DNA from: Gammaproteobacteria bacterium
GTDB lineage: Bacteria; Pseudomonadota; Gammaproteobacteria; Tenderiales; Tenderiaceae
Assembly: GCA_027001525.1 (NCBI GenBank)
Contig: JALTMR010000565.1
Span: forward strand, 1-8,995
Direction: 5' to 3'
DNA: 8,995 bases
The notes under the pieces were generated by a model. It saw nothing but the letters and a program-made list of their open reading frames with translations. It was not told the origin of the DNA and made no database searches. Below are positions 6,073-8,995 of the stretch, in pieces (position 1 is the stretch's first letter; the number at the start of each line of letters is the position of its first letter). The translations under genes and the position numbers were made by a program.

Positions 6073-7332
6073 ATGCAGCTTATTGATAGTGTTGCCGCTG
6101 GCGACGAGGGGCCGGTCCGTGCAGAGAGCGGCACGCCAGAGCCGATGTTCACTTTTGAGCACGGCGGCGTATCCATTACCGTGCTGGGCACGGCCCACGT
6201 TTCTGAGGCCAGCGTTAGCAAGGTGCGGGAAATGGTTGCGAGTGGCGAATTTGATGCCGTTGCGCTGGAGCTGTGTCCTAATCGTTACCAGTCACTCGTT
6301 GATCCGGATGCCGTCGGCCGGTTGGATCTTCTTCAGGTCATACGTCAAGGAAAGGGGGCCATGGTGATGGCTAGCCTGGCCCTGGGGGCGTTTCAGCAGC
6401 GCATTGCTGCTCAGTTGGGTGTCGAGCCTGGCGGAGAGATGAGGGCGGCGATCGATTCAGCAACCGAGCTGGGTTTACCTGTGTTGTTGATTGACCGTGA
6501 CATCGGCATCACGCTCAAACGTATCTACCGTAATATCCCTTTTTTGCGCCGCTTCCGGGTGCTGTCCGGGCTACTCAATAGCGTGCTCAGTCGTCGCAGT
6601 GTGAGCGAGGCGGAGATTGAGCAGCTGAAGCAGGGCGATGTGCTGGAATCCACCTTCAATCAGTTTGCCGAGACGGCCCCCGATATTTATACCCCCCTGG
6701 TGGAGGAGCGTGACCGCTACATGGTGGCGCGGTTGCTGGCGGAGGCAGACGCGTCTGGCCATTCGCGTATTCTGGTCGTGGTCGGGGCGGGTCACCTGAC
6801 GGGCATGGCGCGCATTGTCGAGCAGCAGCGTGACAACGATCAGGTGGATGCTGCCGGGGTGGTGGCCGAGCTGGATCTGGTTCCGCCGACAAGCCGCGCC
6901 GTGAAGTCGATTCCCTGGTTGATTGTCGCCATTATTCTGGCGGGTTTTGCCTACGGCTTTTCTCAAAGCAGCGAGGTGGGCTGGCAGATGGTGCAGCAGT
7001 GGGTCGTGATCAACGGTGGCCTGGCGGCGTTGGGGGCGCTGTTCGCTCTCGCCCATCCGGTGACGGTGATTAGCGCTTTTGCGGCAGCGCCGTTGACATC
7101 CCTCAATCCGGCCATCGGTGCGGGTGTTGTTTGTGCGGCGGTAGAGAGTTGGTTTCGCAAGCCGCAGATGGGGGATTTTGCAACACTGAGAAGTGATACC
7201 AGCAAGATCAAAGGGTGGTGGGGCAACCGTGTTGCCCGCACTCTGTTGGTGTTCCTTTTTACCGGCATGGGCTCGGCGGTGGGCACCTACATTGCGGGCT
7301 ACAAAATATTTGAAAGCGCAACAATGAGTTAA
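6073..7332 (+). CDS. TraB/PrgY-family protein with C-terminal membrane domain
   Basis: This 419-residue protein belongs to the TraB/PrgY/Tiki-type superfamily. Members resemble metalloproteases; PrgY of enterococci reduces sex-pheromone activity, and the role of the proteobacterial versions is unclear. I start at the ATG at 6073 because a GGGGGGGAG tract (6061-6069) precedes it; the in-frame ATG at 6043 has no ribosome-binding site. Family motifs are GTAHVSE (39-45, with H42), ALELCPNRY (64-72, with E66 and R71), VEERDRYM (210-217) and VVGAGHLTGM (236-245, with H241). These are the conserved Gly-His, Glu/Arg and second Gly-His positions. After residue 280 come about four hydrophobic segments (280-297, 312-335, 340-360, 388-411), so the catalytic-like domain is probably on the cytoplasmic side of the inner membrane. 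There is no N-terminal signal. The gene stands alone, with 600 bases of non-coding DNA before it and a convergent operon after it. Confidence 0.88.
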   Translation: MQLIDSVAAGDEGPVRAESGTPEPMFTFEHGGVSITVLGTAHVSEASVSKVREMVASGEFDAVALELCPNRYQSLVDPDAVGRLDLLQVIRQGKGAMVMASLALGAFQQRIAAQLGVEPGGEMRAAIDSATELGLPVLLIDRDIGITLKRIYRNIPFLRRFRVLSGLLNSVLSRRSVSEAEIEQLKQGDVLESTFNQFAETAPDIYTPLVEERDRYMVARLLAEADASGHSRILVVVGAGHLTGMARIVEQQRDNDQVDAAGVVAELDLVPPTSRAVKSIPWLIVAIILAGFAYGFSQSSEVGWQMVQQWVVINGGLAALGALFALAHPVTVISAFAAAPLTSLNPAIGAGVVCAAVESWFRKPQMGDFATLRSDTSKIKGWWGNRVARTLLVFLFTGMGSAVGTYIAGYKIFESATMS

Positions 7333-7401
7333 GGGTACCTCTATTAATTCTGGGTGTGGCAGATTGAATCCAAAATTCGTTACATCCAGGCGCAAATTGC
7401 G

Positions 7402-7430
7402 GGTAATAGTGGGGCTATTGCCAAAATTTT
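7402..7430 (+). terminator. weak terminator-like hairpin after the TraB-like gene
   Basis: GGTAATAG (7402-7409) pairs with CTATTGCC (7415-7422), including one G-T pair, around TGGGG. AAAATTTT follows. The stem is AT-rich and the T-run short, so termination is possible but not secure. It sits 70 bases after the stop. Confidence 0.35.
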
Positions 7431-7511
7431 CAACGCCGATGTAGCGGGGTCTGGGTTTAAGGTGCGCATTCATGAATTAACAGAGGTGCTCTTAAGTGCA
7501 GAGTGCATGGC

Positions 7512-7537
7512 CGGACCCCTAATCCACAAAGGGTCCG
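7512..7537 (-). other. hairpin over the pirin stop codon
   Basis: CGGACCC (7512-7518) pairs with GGGTCCG (7531-7537) around 12 bases that contain the last pirin codons and its stop. No T-run follows on the minus strand. It may mark the 3' end of the operon by protecting the transcript, or it may be chance. Confidence 0.4.
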
Positions 7538-8244
7538 CGTTGAATAATGGTTTCGCCATGAGGGGCCCCCATGCACACCATAAAATGGCAGTGGCTCAGC
7601 GCCTCAATTGCCAGCGTTTCGCCTGGTTCCATGAACAGCGCTGTGCCGGTGTCGAGTGACTGCCCTGCCGATTCAGCTCTGCCCTCGATTATGTAGATAA
7701 ACCCGCGCCACTGCGCCGGGACAGTTTCGGTAAATTGAGCGCCAGGTGCTGCGTTTACCTCGATGTAGCGTATTGGCGTTTTCAGCATCAACGGTGATCC
7801 TTCACCAACGAGCGTTTTCACCCTGATCCCCGTAATCTCTTTTACAGGAAACTCAGCGTCGTTGACTTGTTGATAGGCGGGTTCTATCTGCTTCAATCGC
7901 TTGGGCAGGTTGATCCACAGTTGAATGCCTCGCGTGGTGTCTGTTTGGTTGGGCATTTCAGAGTGAACCAGGCCGCGTCCGGCGGTAAATCGCTGAGCGC
8001 CACCACCGAATACGGTGGAGTGGTTGCCGAGATTGTCTTTGTGTTCGATGGCACCGCTGAGCAGGTAGGTGATGGCCTCAAAGCCCCGGTGAGGATGATC
8101 GGGAAAGCCGTTGCCGGGGCGGATGGTGAAATCGTCCCACAAGACGAAAGGATCGAAATTGCGCCAGCCGGCCACGGGCATCAGGCGCTTAACGGTGACG
8201 CCATCCCCCTCTTTCATCTCATGAGCTGTGCGGCTTGTCGCCAT
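7519..8244 (-). CDS. pirin family protein
   Basis: This 241-residue bicupin is of the pirin family, whose members bind iron. Several bacterial ones, including E. coli YhhW, act as quercetin 2,3-dioxygenases, while others are redox-linked regulators. The N-terminal cupin has all four expected metal ligands: H50 and H52 in DHPHRGFE, and H94 and E96 in GRGLVHSEM. The C-terminal cupin (about 150-235) includes the usual FIYIIEG turn and a GETLAIEAL stretch. The start is the ATG at 8244: AAGGAG (8252-8257) lies seven bases upstream. A longer frame up to 8334 would add 30 residues unlike any pirin N-terminus, running antisense-like through the previous gene. The gene overlaps the end of the CDGSH gene by 26 bases in another frame, which suggests translational coupling. 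It is the last gene of the operon. Substrate or regulatory partner is unknown. Confidence 0.93.
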   Translation of the reverse strand: MATSRTAHEMKEGDGVTVKRLMPVAGWRNFDPFVLWDDFTIRPGNGFPDHPHRGFEAITYLLSGAIEHKDNLGNHSTVFGGGAQRFTAGRGLVHSEMPNQTDTTRGIQLWINLPKRLKQIEPAYQQVNDAEFPVKEITGIRVKTLVGEGSPLMLKTPIRYIEVNAAPGAQFTETVPAQWRGFIYIIEGRAESAGQSLDTGTALFMEPGETLAIEALSHCHFMVCMGAPHGETIIQRGPFVD

Positions 8245-8494
8245 TTGTCTGCTCCTTGTGGTGATCTTGGTGACTGCCGTCGCAAAACGGCTTGTTATTA
8301 CTCTTGCCGCAACCACACAGATGCAGCGTGACATCCTCCTCCGCTTCGAAATAGTGGGGCTGTGCCGGGGGATGGTCGATGTGGTAGCCGCAGCAAAAGG
8401 GCGATTTTTCTGTGTGTCCGCACATGCAGAACTCTGCTTCGTCGAATGCCTCCAGCCTGACTTCGTAGGGGCCTCCTTTGTCGTATAAACCCAT
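8219..8494 (-). CDS. dual CDGSH iron-sulfur protein
   Basis: This 91-residue protein has two CDGSH-type zinc-finger-like motifs, each expected to hold a 2Fe-2S cluster through three Cys and one His. The second, C60-G-C62-x8-C71-D-G-S-H75, is canonical. The first has C23-M-C25-x8-C34-C35-G-Y-H38: all four cluster ligands are present, but the usual Asp and Ser are Cys and Tyr. Two motifs in a soluble chain without a membrane anchor is the arrangement of bacterial dual-CDGSH proteins and of mitochondrial CISD3/MiNT. Such proteins transfer electrons or clusters and have redox-sensitive, pH-labile clusters. AAGGAG (8502-8507) stands seven bases before the ATG, the same layout as for the pirin. It starts 20 bases after yqjG ends and overlaps the pirin gene. 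The His-rich tail (HQDHHKEQ) is not part of the motif. Confidence 0.93.
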   Translation of the reverse strand: MGLYDKGGPYEVRLEAFDEAEFCMCGHTEKSPFCCGYHIDHPPAQPHYFEAEEDVTLHLCGCGKSNNKPFCDGSHQDHHKEQTNGDKPHSS

Positions 8495-8514
8495 CGTTGC
8501 TCTCCTTGGGTGGG

Positions 8515-8995
8515 CTAATTGAAATGATCCCGGTTATGGGGCTGATCAAAAGTCTGCTGCGGCCCTTTAGGGACGATGCGGGTCGGGTTCACTGTCACCT
8601 GGCTGTAGTAATAGTGCTGTTTAATGTGAGTGAAGTTGACGGTCTCTCTTATGCCGGACACCTGGTATAGCTCGCGCAGGTAGTTGCTCAGGCTGGAGTA
8701 GTCCCGCAGCAGATGCAAGTTACATTTGAAATGGGCGTAGTAGACCGCATCGAATCGAATCAGGGTGGTGAACAGACGCCAGTCCGCCTCGGTGATTTGT
8801 TCGCCCACCAGATAGCGTTGTTCTCCCAGGCGTTGTTCCAGTTGATCGAGGGTGGCAAAGAGCTGGTCGAAGGCCCGCTCATAAGCCGCCTGCTGGGTGG
8901 CAAAACCGCAGCGGTAGACGCCGTTGTTGATGTTGTTGTAGACGATCTCATTGATGGTATCGATCTCTGCGCGAAGGTGCTGCGGGTAGTAGTCC
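8515..8995 (-). CDS. yqjG: glutathionyl-hydroquinone reductase, C-terminal part
   Basis: The C-terminal 159 residues of a Xi-class glutathione transferase are present; the gene continues beyond the right edge. These enzymes (YqjG in E. coli, PcpF in sphingobacteria degrading pentachlorophenol) use glutathione to reduce glutathionyl-hydroquinones to hydroquinones. The visible part is the helical GST C-terminal domain: NNINNGVYRCGFAT, ERAFDQLFATLDQLE, RYLVGEQITEADWRLFTTLIRF-type helices, and the family-specific DAVYYAHFKCN and QHYYYS stretches. It ends in VNPTRIVPKGPQ and a PHNRDHF tail. All of this lines up with the end of E. coli YqjG (about 328 residues). The catalytic Cys-Pro motif lies in the missing N-terminal half. 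An internal GTG at 8808 would give a shorter product but splits the conserved domain. First visible gene of the operon with the CDGSH and pirin genes. Confidence 0.93.
   Translation of the reverse strand, partial: DYYPQHLRAEIDTINEIVYNNINNGVYRCGFATQQAAYERAFDQLFATLDQLEQRLGEQRYLVGEQITEADWRLFTTLIRFDAVYYAHFKCNLHLLRDYSSLSNYLRELYQVSGIRETVNFTHIKQHYYYSQVTVNPTRIVPKGPQQTFDQPHNRDHFN

Noticed and set aside
6571..7473. 300-residue open frame on the minus strand across the TraB-like gene
   Set aside because: It is antisense to a clear family member, is rich in His and Arg as expected of a complement frame, and has no recognisable motif.
7354..7659. 101-residue plus-strand frame running into the end of the pirin gene
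   Set aside because: It has no ribosome-binding site and no motif, and half of it is antisense to the conserved second cupin.
8245..8334. N-terminal extension of the pirin frame
   Set aside because: The strong Shine-Dalgarno before 8244 and the normal pirin N-terminus starting there make the extra 30 residues unlikely.

Overview
The window looks like ordinary chromosomal DNA of a mid-GC gammaproteobacterium. The evidence is an RmuC of proteobacterial type, a YqjG-type glutathionyl-hydroquinone reductase, a pirin, and clear Shine-Dalgarno sites in front of most genes. No rRNA, tRNA, transposase, phage gene or CRISPR array is visible, and the genus cannot be fixed from the sequence.

Layout. 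(1) Bases 1-249, minus strand: the N-terminal part of an ETHE1-like metallo-beta-lactamase hydrolase. It is cut by the window edge, and the first 45 bases form a perfect inverted repeat that looks like an assembly fold-back. (2) Bases 357-1388, plus strand: a short lipoprotein of the DUF4019-like type and an unrecognised 167-residue protein with a possible Cys-His-Asp set. (3) Bases 1389-1892: a 43-residue single-span membrane protein, flanked by candidate promoters and a hairpin. (4) Bases 1893-3386, plus strand: rmuC. (5) Bases 3364-5463, minus strand: a 699-residue STAND ATPase with a LuxR-type DNA-binding end. It converges on rmuC with a 23-base overlap, and its middle part resembles a GNAT acyltransferase fold. 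(6) Bases 5464-6072: about 600 bases without a credible gene. They hold a 12-bp perfect palindrome and a cluster of interlocking inverted repeats. (7) Bases 6073-7332, plus strand: a TraB/PrgY-type protein with membrane segments at the C-terminus. (8) Bases 7519-8995, minus strand: a compact operon of yqjG (partial), a dual CDGSH iron-sulfur protein and a pirin.

How the genes fit together. The right-hand operon reads as a redox or quinone-handling unit. A glutathionyl-hydroquinone reductase, a small Fe-S protein and an iron-binding cupin are made from one transcript, with 20-base spacing and then a 26-base overlap. The regulator in the middle probably binds near its own promoter; its targets cannot be read from the window. 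The other genes look like independent housekeeping or accessory units.

The two points most worth following are the STAND / GNAT-like / LuxR architecture of the regulator and the structured non-coding segment beside it.
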